Shown here piece after piece: positions 1-9,062 of a stretch of 64,000 bases of DNA. This stretch comes from Advenella incenata (GTDB lineage Bacteria; Pseudomonadota; Gammaproteobacteria; Burkholderiales; Burkholderiaceae_B), in assembly GCF_004217095.1 (NCBI RefSeq), contig NZ_SHKO01000001.1, forward strand, positions 620,001 to 684,000. The letters run 5' to 3'. The notes under the pieces were generated by a model. The model saw only the letters and a list, made by a program, of their open reading frames with translations, searched no databases and was not told the origin of the DNA. The stretch's first letter is position 1; every line of letters begins with the position of its first letter. The position numbers and the translations under genes are program-made.

Positions 1-1965
1 AATGCCGCTGATGTTGATGTCGCGCAGAATGACTGGACAGCCTATGGCGGCACGAATAACGGCCTGCGGTTTTCTGCGCTCAAGCAGATTACCAAGGATA
101 ATGTTGGCGATCTGGAAGTGGCCTGGACCTATCGGACCGGCGACCTGCGTCAGGGCGAAGACGCCAGTGAGTATACCTTTGAGGCTACGCCGTTGAAGGT
201 AAACAACACGGTATATTTATGCACTGCGCATAATGAAGTGCATGCGCTGAACCCGGAAACGGGCGAGGTGAAATGGAAATATGCGCCTGAGAAAAATCGC
301 TCCTATTTGCAGCAGCATCAGACATGCCGGGGCGTGAGTTATTATGCAGGCAATGATGTTGCGACGGCTGGCGGCACGCAGCCAGCTGAACCGGCTACCG
401 CCGGCGCGCCAGCTCAGAGTCCGGCTGCATGCAGCAAGCGCATTCTGAGCGCCACGGCCGATGCCAAACTGGTTGCGCTGGATGCCGATACCGGCAAGCT
501 CTGCGCAGACTTTGGCCAGAATGGCGTAGTGGACCTTCATGCCAATTTGGGCGAAGTCCGCCCTCATGCATATATGCAGACCGCTGCGCCTCTGGTGGCG
601 GGCAATCTGGTGATTGTAGGTGGCTCGGTCATGGATAATGGCTATGACAAGGGTAATCCTTCCGGTGTGATCCGCGCATATGATGTCGCGAGCGGCAAAC
701 TGGTCTGGAACTTTGATCCGGCCAATCCTGACAACACCCAGCCCATTGCGCAAGGGCAGGTTTATCCTCAGGACACGCCTGTGGCCTGGACGACGCTGAG
801 CGCTGATACCAAGAATGGCATCGTGTATGTGCCTTTCGGCAACGCCTCTCCGGACTTGCTGAGCGATCAGCGTGACCCCAACAGCAATACCGAGAAGTTT
901 CGTGATGCGCTGGTCGCCCTGGACCTGAAAACCGGTGCGTTCAAATGGCGCTTCCAGTCTTCGGCCAACGATTTATGGGATCGTGATAATCCGTCCCAGC
1001 CTTCACTGTTGGATATTGATTACCAGGGACAAAAGCAGCCTGTGATCGTGCTGCCCACCAAAGTCGGAAATCTGTTTGTGTTGAACCGTTTATCCGGCCA
1101 GGCCGTGTATCCGATCAAACAGGTTGATGTCTCGACGCAGGGCGTGACAGGCGAGACCTACGCGCCAACGCAGCCGGTTTCGGCATTGAACTTTATACCC
1201 GAGCCGCTGACCGAAAAATCCATGTGGGGTATGACGCCATTTGATCAGATGGCATGCCGTATCGAGTTCAACACATTGCGATATGATAGCAACCCCTGGA
1301 CGCCGGCAACCGAAACCGGTTCGTTGGTTTTTCCGGGCAATATTGGAGCTTTCAACTGGGGATCGATCTCCATTGACCCCGAGCGGCAAATCCTGATCGG
1401 TGCACCGGTTCGTCTGGCCTATAAATACAACCTCATCAAGCGCACGCCCGAAACGGCAGACAAACGTCTGTTCACCCAGGAGGATACACCCTACTGGAAC
1501 GAGAATTTTGACGGCACGTATGCAACCCAGATCCGGCAGTTTGCCTCAGCTCTGGGCGTGCCATGTATCGCGCCGCCATGGGGCCGCATGGTCGGGGTTG
1601 ACCTGACCACCGGTAAAACGGCCTGGATGCGTCGCATCGGCAATACTAAAAACCTGAAGACCAGCTTTCTGCCCATGCGCTTTCCCGTTGGCTTCCCAAT
1701 GGGCATGGTGGCGCACGGCGGTCCGCTCACAACCGCTGGCGACGTTGTTTTCCATGGCGCGACGGCAGACAATTTCTTTCGTGCGTATGACATCAATACA
1801 GGCGAGCTGCTTTGGGAAACAGAACTGCCGGCCGGCGCCCAGGCCACGCCGTCCACCTATATGGGATCGGATAATAATCAGTACGTAATTATCGCAGCCG
1901 GCGGGCATGGTTCGCTGGGCACCCAGCAGGGCGATTCGGTGGTCGCGTTCCGATTGAAAAAATAG
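1..1965 (+). CDS. Membrane-bound PQQ-dependent dehydrogenase (glucose/quinate type), 5' part outside window
   Basis: The frame is open from base 1, so the start lies upstream; 654 residues are visible. They form the periplasmic beta-propeller of a quinoprotein dehydrogenase that oxidises a sugar or cyclic polyol and reduces ubiquinone. Visible signatures are DWTAYGGT near the left edge, PGNIGAFNWGS in the middle, and a final blade with GGPLTTAGDVVFHGA followed by AAGGHGSLGT. Family members are usually about 780-800 residues with five N-terminal membrane helices, which must be encoded outside the window. An Ala/Pro-rich stretch at about visible residues 117-140, just before ACSKRI, looks like a small insertion. 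Substrate (glucose, quinate or other) cannot be decided from sequence. The downstream gene is on the opposite strand, so the two genes converge. Confidence 0.93.
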   Translation, partial: NAADVDVAQNDWTAYGGTNNGLRFSALKQITKDNVGDLEVAWTYRTGDLRQGEDASEYTFEATPLKVNNTVYLCTAHNEVHALNPETGEVKWKYAPEKNRSYLQQHQTCRGVSYYAGNDVATAGGTQPAEPATAGAPAQSPAACSKRILSATADAKLVALDADTGKLCADFGQNGVVDLHANLGEVRPHAYMQTAAPLVAGNLVIVGGSVMDNGYDKGNPSGVIRAYDVASGKLVWNFDPANPDNTQPIAQGQVYPQDTPVAWTTLSADTKNGIVYVPFGNASPDLLSDQRDPNSNTEKFRDALVALDLKTGAFKWRFQSSANDLWDRDNPSQPSLLDIDYQGQKQPVIVLPTKVGNLFVLNRLSGQAVYPIKQVDVSTQGVTGETYAPTQPVSALNFIPEPLTEKSMWGMTPFDQMACRIEFNTLRYDSNPWTPATETGSLVFPGNIGAFNWGSISIDPERQILIGAPVRLAYKYNLIKRTPETADKRLFTQEDTPYWNENFDGTYATQIRQFASALGVPCIAPPWGRMVGVDLTTGKTAWMRRIGNTKNLKTSFLPMRFPVGFPMGMVAHGGPLTTAGDVVFHGATADNFFRAYDINTGELLWETELPAGAQATPSTYMGSDNNQYVIIAAGGHGSLGTQQGDSVVAFRLKK

Positions 1966-1969
1966 TATT

Positions 1970-2524
1970 TCAGGCGCGATTGCTGACCATCGACTTCAAC
2001 ACGCCATCGCGCCTGATCAACCCGTGGAACAACCCTGCTGCCAGGTGTAGTAATACCGTTGCGAACAGTAAATAGGCCAGATAGCGGTGGGCTGCGCGCA
2101 ACACGGCAAATACGTCTGCGTTTTCTGGAGCAATGGCCGGGACAGTCCAGGTGCCGATGAGGGTGATTGGCGTGCCGCTGGCCGAGACCATTGCCCAACC
2201 GATGAGCGGCATGGCAAACATGAGCAGGTAAAGCAGCCAATGCGAGGCAAGCGCGGCTCGTTGCTGCCACGCGGGAATATCAGCCGGCAATAGTGGGGTG
2301 CCCTTGATCAGGCGCACAATAAGCCGTAAGCACACGAGCAACAGAAGCACGGCGCCCAACGGCTTATGAATGGCTAACAACCAGGTGTGCCGCTCGGAAA
2401 CCGAGGCGACCATACCCACCCCGATAAACAGCATCGCCAGGATCCCAGCGGCCATCAACCAATGCAGCACTCTGGCGGGCAGACTGAAACTCGCTTCCTG
2501 TGTTTTATCAATAGAATGATTCAT
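1970..2524 (-). CDS. Cytochrome b561 family protein
   Basis: A 184-residue di-haem b561 protein with four predicted membrane helices. Histidines expected as haem ligands are present: RVLHW in helix 1, AIHKPLG before helix 2, ASHWLLY in helix 3 and LLHLAAGLFHG in helix 4. It probably carries electrons between the quinone pool and a partner redox protein in the inner membrane. Its ATG lies 2 bases beyond the stop of the catalase-like gene, so the two are almost certainly co-transcribed, and electron supply to that haem protein is a reasonable inference. It converges with the PQQ dehydrogenase gene with a 4-base gap. Confidence 0.9.
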   Translation of the reverse strand: MNHSIDKTQEASFSLPARVLHWLMAAGILAMLFIGVGMVASVSERHTWLLAIHKPLGAVLLLLVCLRLIVRLIKGTPLLPADIPAWQQRAALASHWLLYLLMFAMPLIGWAMVSASGTPITLIGTWTVPAIAPENADVFAVLRAAHRYLAYLLFATVLLHLAAGLFHGLIRRDGVLKSMVSNRA

Positions 2525-2526
2525 TG

Positions 2527-3624
2527 TTAGTGCTCCGATGTAGCGGCAGAAGAGGATGGAGAGGGGCGGTTCAGGCCCTCACGGGTCCGCCGGTCGACCG
2601 AGGTGGCATAAACGGCGGATCGCGCAGGCAGCAGGGGGTCGTCCGAGATGGCCATCCCTTGTGGCAGGACGGTGGGATCGAAGTTGATGTCGCGGCAAGG
2701 TCCGTAATCCTGGGCCTGGCTTTTTTCAATCAGGATCGTGCCTGCATCCACCTGCCGGCGTGAATCGGGCCACGGTTTGGTGGCATCGTTGCTCGGATCG
2801 CCGGGATCGGCAACCGTTACAATCAGTCGCCAGCGCAATGGTCCCTCTGACAATCTCTGCATCAGATCCTTATCCAGATAGTTCTGATCATGTTCCGGCG
2901 CAGCATCGACTGCGACGGGCTCGCCCAGCGGCACTATGCGCCAGCGCACGTTCTGCCGGGCGCCTTCACGATTGATAAACACAAACGCATTGAGACTGTA
3001 GTATGCTTCAGTGGCAAAACTGGCCGATGGGCGCGCTGTCTTGACCCACTCGCGGAAATTGGCCGTTTCAGGATGGGAGGCAAAAAAGGCCTTGATTCTG
3101 GCCGGGTCCGGTTTGCCGGTTTTTGGATCGGGTGCACCCGCGATCTGTTGTTCATAAAAGCTTTGCGGTGTCGCAACCGGGAAAACCGGCATGCTATTCA
3201 TGCCGGTGCGCCACTGCTGGCCATCTGGCATGGTGAAACGCAATGCGAAGCTGCGGATAGGCACACTGGAGTCGGGCGCATAGGGGTTGGGTCCAGGCAG
3301 AGCCAAACGTCCAACCAACGGGGTGGTCGAGCCTGGCAAGAAGATCGGCGCGCTCGATAGCGCTTGCGCTGCGCCACTGCTCTCAAAGTGACCCGTCACG
3401 CAAATCCCTTTGGCGTGATTGCGACGAAAACCGGGATGGTTTTTGCCGCCGGGTTCGAAGGTGTTGGCAATCCGATCGGCAGTCAGGCGTTGCGGGCCAA
3501 GCCAGCCGGCTGTATAGCCAAACGCGGTGCCAAGGCCCAGTATGGCAACGCCGATCACGGCAAATCGTATTAGTTTTTGCCCGGCGGTCATTCCAGGCGG
3601 GTGGGTATCTTTGTTTTCCAGCAT
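2527..3624 (-). CDS. Catalase-like haem peroxidase (SrpA family), membrane-anchored
   Basis: A 365-residue catalase-fold protein of the small SrpA-like family, preceded by a hydrophobic helix at about residues 15-38 that should anchor or export it. Visible catalase-type signatures are RNHAKG (distal histidine region), RSFALRFTMPDG, and RSAVYATSVDRRT, which supplies the R-x3-Y proximal haem ligand. The start at 3624 is chosen because AGGGAAG lies just upstream; an in-frame ATG at 3657 lacks a ribosome binding site. It is followed directly by cytochrome b561 and faces an ECF sigma/anti-sigma pair, an arrangement that suggests a peroxide or oxidative-stress regulon. Small members of this family often act as peroxidases rather than true catalases, so the activity is uncertain. 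Confidence 0.88.
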   Translation of the reverse strand: MLENKDTHPPGMTAGQKLIRFAVIGVAILGLGTAFGYTAGWLGPQRLTADRIANTFEPGGKNHPGFRRNHAKGICVTGHFESSGAAQALSSAPIFLPGSTTPLVGRLALPGPNPYAPDSSVPIRSFALRFTMPDGQQWRTGMNSMPVFPVATPQSFYEQQIAGAPDPKTGKPDPARIKAFFASHPETANFREWVKTARPSASFATEAYYSLNAFVFINREGARQNVRWRIVPLGEPVAVDAAPEHDQNYLDKDLMQRLSEGPLRWRLIVTVADPGDPSNDATKPWPDSRRQVDAGTILIEKSQAQDYGPCRDINFDPTVLPQGMAISDDPLLPARSAVYATSVDRRTREGLNRPSPSSSAATSEH

Positions 3625-3684
3625 CGTACTTCCCTGGCCTTGCGGCCTGTTGCTCATGTGGATATAGACGGCTGCATATTTTTT

Positions 3685-3703
3685 TTATTCCATAATGGAA
3701 TAA
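3685..3703. promoter_or_regulatory. Inverted repeat in the catalase/sigma intergenic region
   Basis: A perfect inverted repeat with 9-base arms and a single central base (TTATTCCAT-A-ATGGAATAA) sits between the divergent catalase-like gene (start 3624) and the ECF sigma gene (start 3763). Position and symmetry suggest an operator or overlapping divergent promoters. A GGAAT core also resembles ECF-type -35 elements, so autoregulation by the adjacent sigma factor is possible. No binding protein can be named. Confidence 0.5.
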
Positions 3704-3762
3704 TATCGAATCACAAGCGTCATACAGAAGCCTTGCATTGTTTGCAATCACCCGGGCAGAAT

Positions 3763-4365
3763 ATGAACAAGCACCGAATTTTCAACCAAGAGGACAGGCA
3801 ATATGATCCCCGCGCAGAGGATTTACCGCTGATGCCGGACACCGAATCCAGATGTGATGCCGCGGATGACATGTCCGATGCGTCGCTGCGCGAGATGTTG
3901 CCTCGGCTGTACCGCTTTGCGTTGTGGCTGAGCAAAGACCCGAGCACCGCAGACGACCTGGTGCAGGCAAGCATAGAGCGTGCCCTCAAATTCCAGCATA
4001 CGCGCAGACCAGACGGGGATTTGCGCGCCTGGCTGTTTTCCATTTTGTATCGACAGTTCATTGATACCAAACGTCACGCCAAACGCTACGCACGGGTTTT
4101 GGAATGGTTTCGCAAAGCCGATGATGCGCCGTCCACCGAGCGCCATGTGCAGGCCCGAGCTTCGCTGCAGGCATTTGAGCAGTTGCCGGAAACGCAGCGG
4201 ACCTTGTTATGGCTGGTCAGCGTCGATGGACTCAGTTATAAAGCTGTCGCTGATATGTTTGATGTGCCGCTGGGAACCATCATGTCGCGCCTGTCCAGGG
4301 CGCGCGGGGCGTTGCGCGATGCCGGTGACGGCGAATCCAGAGTTCATCTGAGGATAATGAAATGA
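3763..4365 (+). CDS. ECF-family RNA polymerase sigma factor
   Basis: A 200-residue ECF sigma factor. Region 2 is seen in LPRLYRFALWLSKDPSTADD and in the following LVQASIERAL and LRAWLFSILYRQFID. Region 4 is seen in LPETQRTLLWLVSVDGLSY and the HTH-like YKAVADMFDVPLGTIMSRLSRAR. The start is uncertain: ATG 3763 gives an N-terminal extension of about 36 residues, while ATG 3832 and ATG 3871 would give lengths nearer the family norm, and 3832 has AGAGG about 10 bases upstream. The gene overlaps the anti-sigma gene by ATGA, indicating translational coupling. Likely targets are itself and the divergent catalase/b561 pair. Confidence 0.92.
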   Translation: MNKHRIFNQEDRQYDPRAEDLPLMPDTESRCDAADDMSDASLREMLPRLYRFALWLSKDPSTADDLVQASIERALKFQHTRRPDGDLRAWLFSILYRQFIDTKRHAKRYARVLEWFRKADDAPSTERHVQARASLQAFEQLPETQRTLLWLVSVDGLSYKAVADMFDVPLGTIMSRLSRARGALRDAGDGESRVHLRIMK

Positions 4366-5108
4366 ATGAAGATCTACACATTGACGACGTAATGCGGCAC
4401 GCCTACGTAGATGGGCGATTGAACGCAGAACAGCAAAAAACGATGAACCAATATCTTGCCGCCCACCCGCAAGAGGCGCGTGAACTGGACGCCTGGCGCA
4501 AGGACGCAGCGCAATTGCGGGCGGCATGGCAATCGGTCGACCCGCCGATCAATCCTGCACTGGACCCGGCAGCCATCCGTATGCGCTTGAAAGAACGCAC
4601 AAACATGCGCTGGAAACTGGCGGCCAGCATCTTCGTTGCCCTTTGTATCGGGGGCCTGTCGGGATGGCAGCTGCGTCCCGTGCCGACTGCGCAATTGGGC
4701 CTGGCAGCTCGCCCGTTGCCCATGCAGGATGCCATTGCTGCATATCGTGTCTTTGCAGGTAATCCGGCGTTGCGCGCCGACGCGCTGGCTACAGAGACGG
4801 ATTTGCAGCAATGGGTGGCTGCCAATTTTTCAAATGCGCAACGCCTGCCTGACCTGACCACCAAGGGCTTTCATCCTGTTTCCGCTCGTATGTTGGTGAC
4901 AGAGGAGGGTCCTGCCGCTGTCGTGATATATAAGAATGACGCCGGACAGCTGACCGGGTTTTATATCCGGCCGCCTGGTCCCGGCAACAAGTTGCTTCCA
5001 GAGGGACAAAGGCAAGAAGGGCCGCTGCTCACCCGATACTGGTCGGACAATGGCTACAATTACGCGCTTGTCGGCAGCAATTTCACTGTCATTAACGGTG
5101 CTGGCTGA
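4362..5108 (+). CDS. Anti-sigma factor, single membrane span
   Basis: A 248-residue protein with an N-terminal zinc-finger-type anti-sigma region (LHIDDVMRHAYVDGRLNAEQ, residues 5-24), one membrane helix at about residues 84-102, and a periplasmic C-terminal domain of about 140 residues. The canonical Hx3Cx2C zinc motif is not visible, so it would be a non-zinc member. It probably holds the co-encoded sigma factor at the membrane until stress releases it. The four-base overlap with the sigma gene supports a dedicated pair. No residue pattern shows which signal is sensed. Confidence 0.87.
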   Translation: MNEDLHIDDVMRHAYVDGRLNAEQQKTMNQYLAAHPQEARELDAWRKDAAQLRAAWQSVDPPINPALDPAAIRMRLKERTNMRWKLAASIFVALCIGGLSGWQLRPVPTAQLGLAARPLPMQDAIAAYRVFAGNPALRADALATETDLQQWVAANFSNAQRLPDLTTKGFHPVSARMLVTEEGPAAVVIYKNDAGQLTGFYIRPPGPGNKLLPEGQRQEGPLLTRYWSDNGYNYALVGSNFTVINGAG

Positions 5109-5242
5109 TTAGGCGTTTCGGGGTCTGAAAAAGCGCGCGTTCAAATATACTACATAAAAATAATTTAATTGCTTATCAATAAAACGTAAATTGTGCCTTA
5201 TGTGTCCTTGGTTTATATTGGTTTTCCATTTGGGACAAGATA

Positions 5243-6223
5243 ATGCACAAACTATTGATGAAACTGATACTCACGGGGTTGACCACCCTATGGGGTCACG
5301 CTGTAGTAGCCGCTGAGTCAGCGGCCGACAGCTACCCGGCACATCCTATCAAGTTCGTCGTGGGCTATCCGCCCGGTGGAGCGAGCGACATTGTGTCACG
5401 GTTGGTGGCGGCAGATTTGCAGAGACGCCTGGGTCAACCTGTAGTCGTGGAAAATCGCCCCGGTGCTGGCGGCAATATTGCCACAGAAGCGGTGCTACGC
5501 GAAAAGGCGGACGGCTATACCATTCTGTTGGGAACAATTGCCCACGCGACCAATATGTCGGTTTATAAAAATCTGAAATATGATACGTTGCGTGATTTCA
5601 AGCCCGTGATTCAGTTTTCTGCCGCGCCAAGTGTGCTGGTCGTTAATGCCAAATCGCCGATTAAAACGGTGGATGATATTGTCAAACAGGCTGGCGAAAA
5701 ACCGAACGAAATGACCTTTGGTTCGACAGGGGTGGGTGGCTCACCGCACTTGGCCGGGGAGCTGTTCAGAATGAAAACGAATATCGACATTCGTCATGTT
5801 CCTTATAAAGGAGCGGGGCCGGTTCTTAATGATCTGATGGGTGGTTTCATTGACATGTCTTTCATGACCATCCCGGGTGCGATCAGCCAGATCCAGGCGG
5901 GCGCCCTGCGTCCCATTGCGATAGCAAGCGACACGCGTTCTGCTTTGCTGCCCGATACCCCAACCCTGGCCGAATCTGGCGTGAAGGATTTTCTGGTCAG
6001 CTCCTGGAACGGATTGCTGGTGCGTAAGGACACTCCACCTGCGATCGTAGAGAAGCTTAACCGTGAAATTAATGAAATTCTGAAACAACCCAAATTGGTC
6101 AAGCAGATCGAAATTGAAGGCAGTGCACCGGTGGGCGGCACATCTGAAGATTTTGAAAAATTCATTCAGTCTGAAATTACGCGCTGGGCAGAAGTTGTAA
6201 AGCAGGCCAACGTGACGCTTTGA
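5243..6223 (+). CDS. Bug/TctC-family periplasmic solute receptor
   Basis: A 326-residue Bug receptor, the extracytoplasmic binding protein type of tripartite tricarboxylate transporters. It has a signal peptide ending near VVAAESAA, then HPIKFVVGYPPGGASD and the ligand-loop region PDTPTLAESGVKDFLVSSWNGL. Such proteins bind carboxylates, amino acids or related acids. It is transcribed alone, preceded by an A+T-rich 130-base gap after the anti-sigma gene and converging with the hydrolase operon on the other strand. No TctA/TctB partner is nearby, so it may feed a distant permease or act as a sensor. Confidence 0.95.
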   Translation: MHKLLMKLILTGLTTLWGHAVVAAESAADSYPAHPIKFVVGYPPGGASDIVSRLVAADLQRRLGQPVVVENRPGAGGNIATEAVLREKADGYTILLGTIAHATNMSVYKNLKYDTLRDFKPVIQFSAAPSVLVVNAKSPIKTVDDIVKQAGEKPNEMTFGSTGVGGSPHLAGELFRMKTNIDIRHVPYKGAGPVLNDLMGGFIDMSFMTIPGAISQIQAGALRPIAIASDTRSALLPDTPTLAESGVKDFLVSSWNGLLVRKDTPPAIVEKLNREINEILKQPKLVKQIEIEGSAPVGGTSEDFEKFIQSEITRWAEVVKQANVTL

Positions 6224-6271
6224 TGCGATACCGGGGCCTGACAATCTGCGTCGGGCCTGGGTATCGCTTTT

Positions 6272-7162
6272 CTACATGGGATCAAAGCCATAGAGTTCAG
6301 CCGGATTATCCACGAATATGCTTTTTTGTATTGTGCTCTCGGGTATCCATTGGCAGAAGCGATTCAGAAGTAAACCGTCGTCTGGCATGATATCGCCTCT
6401 GAATAGATTGGGGTGCGGCCAGTTAGTGCCAAACAATATCCGGTCCGAACGAGTGGCGACCAGTTTCTCGGCGAATGGACGCATATCGTTTCCGCTGCCA
6501 TCTTTCAGTGAGGAGCGACGGTACCAACTGGAAATTTTGACCCAGCAGTCTTCGCGTTCGGTCAACAATTGCAATAATGTCTGGAACCCTGGGCTATGGA
6601 GGTCTTCGTCTCCGCGCACGCTACCCATGTGATCAAAAACCAGTGGTACGGGCAAGGCAAGCAGTTCGTTCTTGAGAGCAGGCAATTCATCAACGCGCGT
6701 CAAATGTATCTGCAGGTGCCAGCCCAGCGGCTTGAGTTTGGGCGCGAGCAATTGCATGGCCTGCATTCCTCCGTACCCTTTCAGGTATGTTGAGAGCCGC
6801 ACGCCCCGGAAACCGTCTTCATGCAGTTGGCCCAATGCTTTTGTATCGATATCTGGAGAGACACCCGCAACACCGCGGGCCCGGTCCTGGCCCAGGCGCC
6901 GAATGACGTCTGTGGTCAGACTATTGTCAAAGCCGTAAACGCTGGCGCTCACTTGCACGGTTCTTTGCAGGCCCAGTTGCTTGCATAGGTCCAGATAAGC
7001 GTCCAGGGTGGCGCAAGCCGGCGTATAGCTGCGCGGTTCTACCAGCGGATATCGCTCAGGTTGCATGTAAACGTGGCAATGGCAGTCGGTAGCGCCCGCG
7101 GGCAGCAGCACTTTTGGCCGTGTGGCGCTTTCAAGCGGTGCCAGGCATTCTGGATAGGTCAT
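6272..7162 (-). CDS. Amidohydrolase-family lactonase (2-pyrone-4,6-dicarboxylate lactonase-like)
   Basis: A 296-residue TIM-barrel hydrolase of amidohydrolase superfamily 2. Visible are the N-terminal metal motif DCHCHVY (HxH), QLGLQRTVQVSASVYGFDN, the strand-end DHMG, and FGTNWPHPN near the C-terminus, the layout of LigI-like lactonases. The ATG at 7162 is preferred over an upstream in-frame ATG because AGGGAGG precedes it. It is the last of four genes running leftward (dioxygenase, lyase, Bug, hydrolase). A dicarboxylic lactone or cyclic ester substrate fits the family, but identity is open. Confidence 0.88.
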   Translation of the reverse strand: MTYPECLAPLESATRPKVLLPAGATDCHCHVYMQPERYPLVEPRSYTPACATLDAYLDLCKQLGLQRTVQVSASVYGFDNSLTTDVIRRLGQDRARGVAGVSPDIDTKALGQLHEDGFRGVRLSTYLKGYGGMQAMQLLAPKLKPLGWHLQIHLTRVDELPALKNELLALPVPLVFDHMGSVRGDEDLHSPGFQTLLQLLTEREDCWVKISSWYRRSSLKDGSGNDMRPFAEKLVATRSDRILFGTNWPHPNLFRGDIMPDDGLLLNRFCQWIPESTIQKSIFVDNPAELYGFDPM

Positions 7163-7173
7163 ATCATCCTCCC

Positions 7174-8166
7174 TTATTGTTGAGCGTTCTTGGTAATGCC
7201 AGCCGCTTTTACGATGCCGGTCCATTTGTCTGTTTCGCTTTGAAGAATGTGTTGAAAGTCGTCCTGCGTTCCGGGTCTGGCTTCGGTGCCTAACTGTTCA
7301 AGCTGTGTGCGAATGGACTGGTGTCGAAGAATCGTGCGCAAGGCGTCGTTCACTTGCTGCGTTACTTCCGATGGCGTTCCCGCGGGAAAGAGAATGCCCG
7401 TCGTCGTGCTTGCTTCATAATCCTTCAGTCCTGCGCTGGCTATGGTAGGCAGTTCGGGCATGAGTGCGGATTTTTCGTTTGTAGTAACAGCCAGTGCGCG
7501 AACTTTACCGGCTTTCACTTGAGGTAAAGAGGACGCCATCTGGTCGAACATCAAATCGATCTGACCTCCCATCAGGTCGGTCATGGCCGGGCCGCTGCCC
7601 TTATAGGGCACATGCAGGAATTTTGTTTTACTCAGATTCTGAAACATCTCCCCAGCCAGATGGTTGGACGTGCCGGCACCGGCAGAGCCCATCGTGAGTT
7701 CTCCAGATTTGCTATGTGCATATTTCAGAAACTCAGGCAAGGTGCTGGCAGGCAAATCCTTATTGACAATCAGGAGCATGGGAGCGATTGAAATCGGGCC
7801 TGCCGAAACAAAGTCTTTGGCCGGGTCCAAGGGCACGTTTGGGTCCAGCGCCCGCATGGCAGCCAGTGAGCCAGTAGAGGCAAGCAGGGCAGTGTAGCCG
7901 TCGGGCTTGGCTCGCATGACACTTTGCGCGCCCACCAAACCGGCTGCACCTGCTTTGTTTTCGACCACAACAGTGGCCTTCATCTGTTCACCCAATCCCT
8001 TGGCGATAATGCGGGCCGTGGCATCTATATTGCCACCGGCTGGAAACGGGACGACCAGGCGGATGGGTTGCTGCGGCCAGGACGCCGCGAAACTATAAGG
8101 TGCTGCGATCAACGAAAGGCCAGTGGCCAGGCCCAGCAGGTTTTTTTTCAATTTTAAAGTTGTCAT
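7174..8166 (-). CDS. Bug/TctC-family periplasmic solute receptor
   Basis: A 330-residue receptor with signal peptide (LLGLATGLSLIAAPYSFAAS) and mature start SWPQQPIRLVVPFPAGGNID. ATG 8166 is chosen because GGAGGAG lies just upstream, and the in-frame GTG/ATG-like region before it is non-conserved. Its position 11 bases before the lactonase-like gene and 26 bases after the ICL-family gene places it inside the four-gene operon, so it most likely binds the substrate of that pathway. Confidence 0.94.
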   Translation of the reverse strand: MTTLKLKKNLLGLATGLSLIAAPYSFAASWPQQPIRLVVPFPAGGNIDATARIIAKGLGEQMKATVVVENKAGAAGLVGAQSVMRAKPDGYTALLASTGSLAAMRALDPNVPLDPAKDFVSAGPISIAPMLLIVNKDLPASTLPEFLKYAHSKSGELTMGSAGAGTSNHLAGEMFQNLSKTKFLHVPYKGSGPAMTDLMGGQIDLMFDQMASSLPQVKAGKVRALAVTTNEKSALMPELPTIASAGLKDYEASTTTGILFPAGTPSEVTQQVNDALRTILRHQSIRTQLEQLGTEARPGTQDDFQHILQSETDKWTGIVKAAGITKNAQQ

Positions 8167-8192
8167 TGTGTTATCTCCTCCCCCGGGCATGG

Positions 8193-9062
8193 CTAGCCCT
8201 GTTCGTACTGCTGGCCCAATGCAATGAGTTCGGGCGTGCCGATGAGTTCATTGAGTTGGTCAAAGTCGTTCATTTGATCCCACATGGGCTTGGTGGTGCC
8301 GTGGGTTTTAAGGCTGGCAAAATACGCCTGCAGGCGAGCGCTGACAAACCTTGCCGTGCCGCCAGGAAAAATGACAATGCGGTAGCCGTATTTTTCGAGT
8401 TCGCTGACGCTTAGAATCGGCGTTTTGCCGCCTTCAACCATGTTGGCCAGTAGCGGTACGCGGTCGGCGAAGCGGCGGCAAACCGTATCCATTTGTTCCG
8501 GAGAACGGACGGCTTCCACAAAAAGGGCGTCCACGCCGCACTCCAGATAACGTTCGGCGCGCTCCAGTGCAGCCTCGAAGCCTTCGACCGCCAGTGCATC
8601 CGTGCGTGCCAGAATAAGCGTTTCTTCGCTGCGGCGTGCATCGAGCGCCGCCTTGAGCTTGCCGCACATTTCAGCTGTGGTAACCAGCGACTTGTTGGCC
8701 AGGTGCCCGCAACGCTTGGGAAATGACTGATCTTCGAGCTGGATCATGGCTGCACCGGCACGTTCAAAGCTGCGTACAGTCCGCTGTGTGTTGAGCGCAT
8801 TGCCAAAGCCCGTGTCTCCGTCCACAATCACGGGCGTCTGAACCCTGTCTGTGATCTGTGCCAGCACCTCCACAGCTTCATAGGCAGTGGTCAAGCCCAC
8901 GTCGGACCGGCCAAAGCGGGTGTAGGAGACAGCACCGCCTGACAGATAAAGCGCATCAAAACCCGCCTGTTCGGCAATCAGGGCGGTCAGCGAATCGTAA
9001 ACGCCCGGGGCAAGGATTGCCCGGTTTTGCTGGAGCTGTTGTTTCAACGTCGGATGAGTCAC
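8193..9062 (-). CDS. Isocitrate lyase/PEP mutase superfamily lyase
   Basis: A 289-residue alpha/beta-barrel protein of the PEP mutase/isocitrate lyase superfamily. The Mg2+-binding VDGDTGFGN and the catalytic-loop KRCGH are both present. KRCGH is typical of C-C lyases such as 2-methylisocitrate lyase, dimethylmalate lyase and oxaloacetate hydrolase rather than true phosphomutases. The reaction is probably retro-aldol cleavage of a substituted malate or citrate-like acid. The ATG overlaps the dioxygenase stop by four bases (ATGA), indicating coupling. The exact acid is not determinable by reading. Confidence 0.88.
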   Translation of the reverse strand: MTHPTLKQQLQQNRAILAPGVYDSLTALIAEQAGFDALYLSGGAVSYTRFGRSDVGLTTAYEAVEVLAQITDRVQTPVIVDGDTGFGNALNTQRTVRSFERAGAAMIQLEDQSFPKRCGHLANKSLVTTAEMCGKLKAALDARRSEETLILARTDALAVEGFEAALERAERYLECGVDALFVEAVRSPEQMDTVCRRFADRVPLLANMVEGGKTPILSVSELEKYGYRIVIFPGGTARFVSARLQAYFASLKTHGTTKPMWDQMNDFDQLNELIGTPELIALGQQYEQG

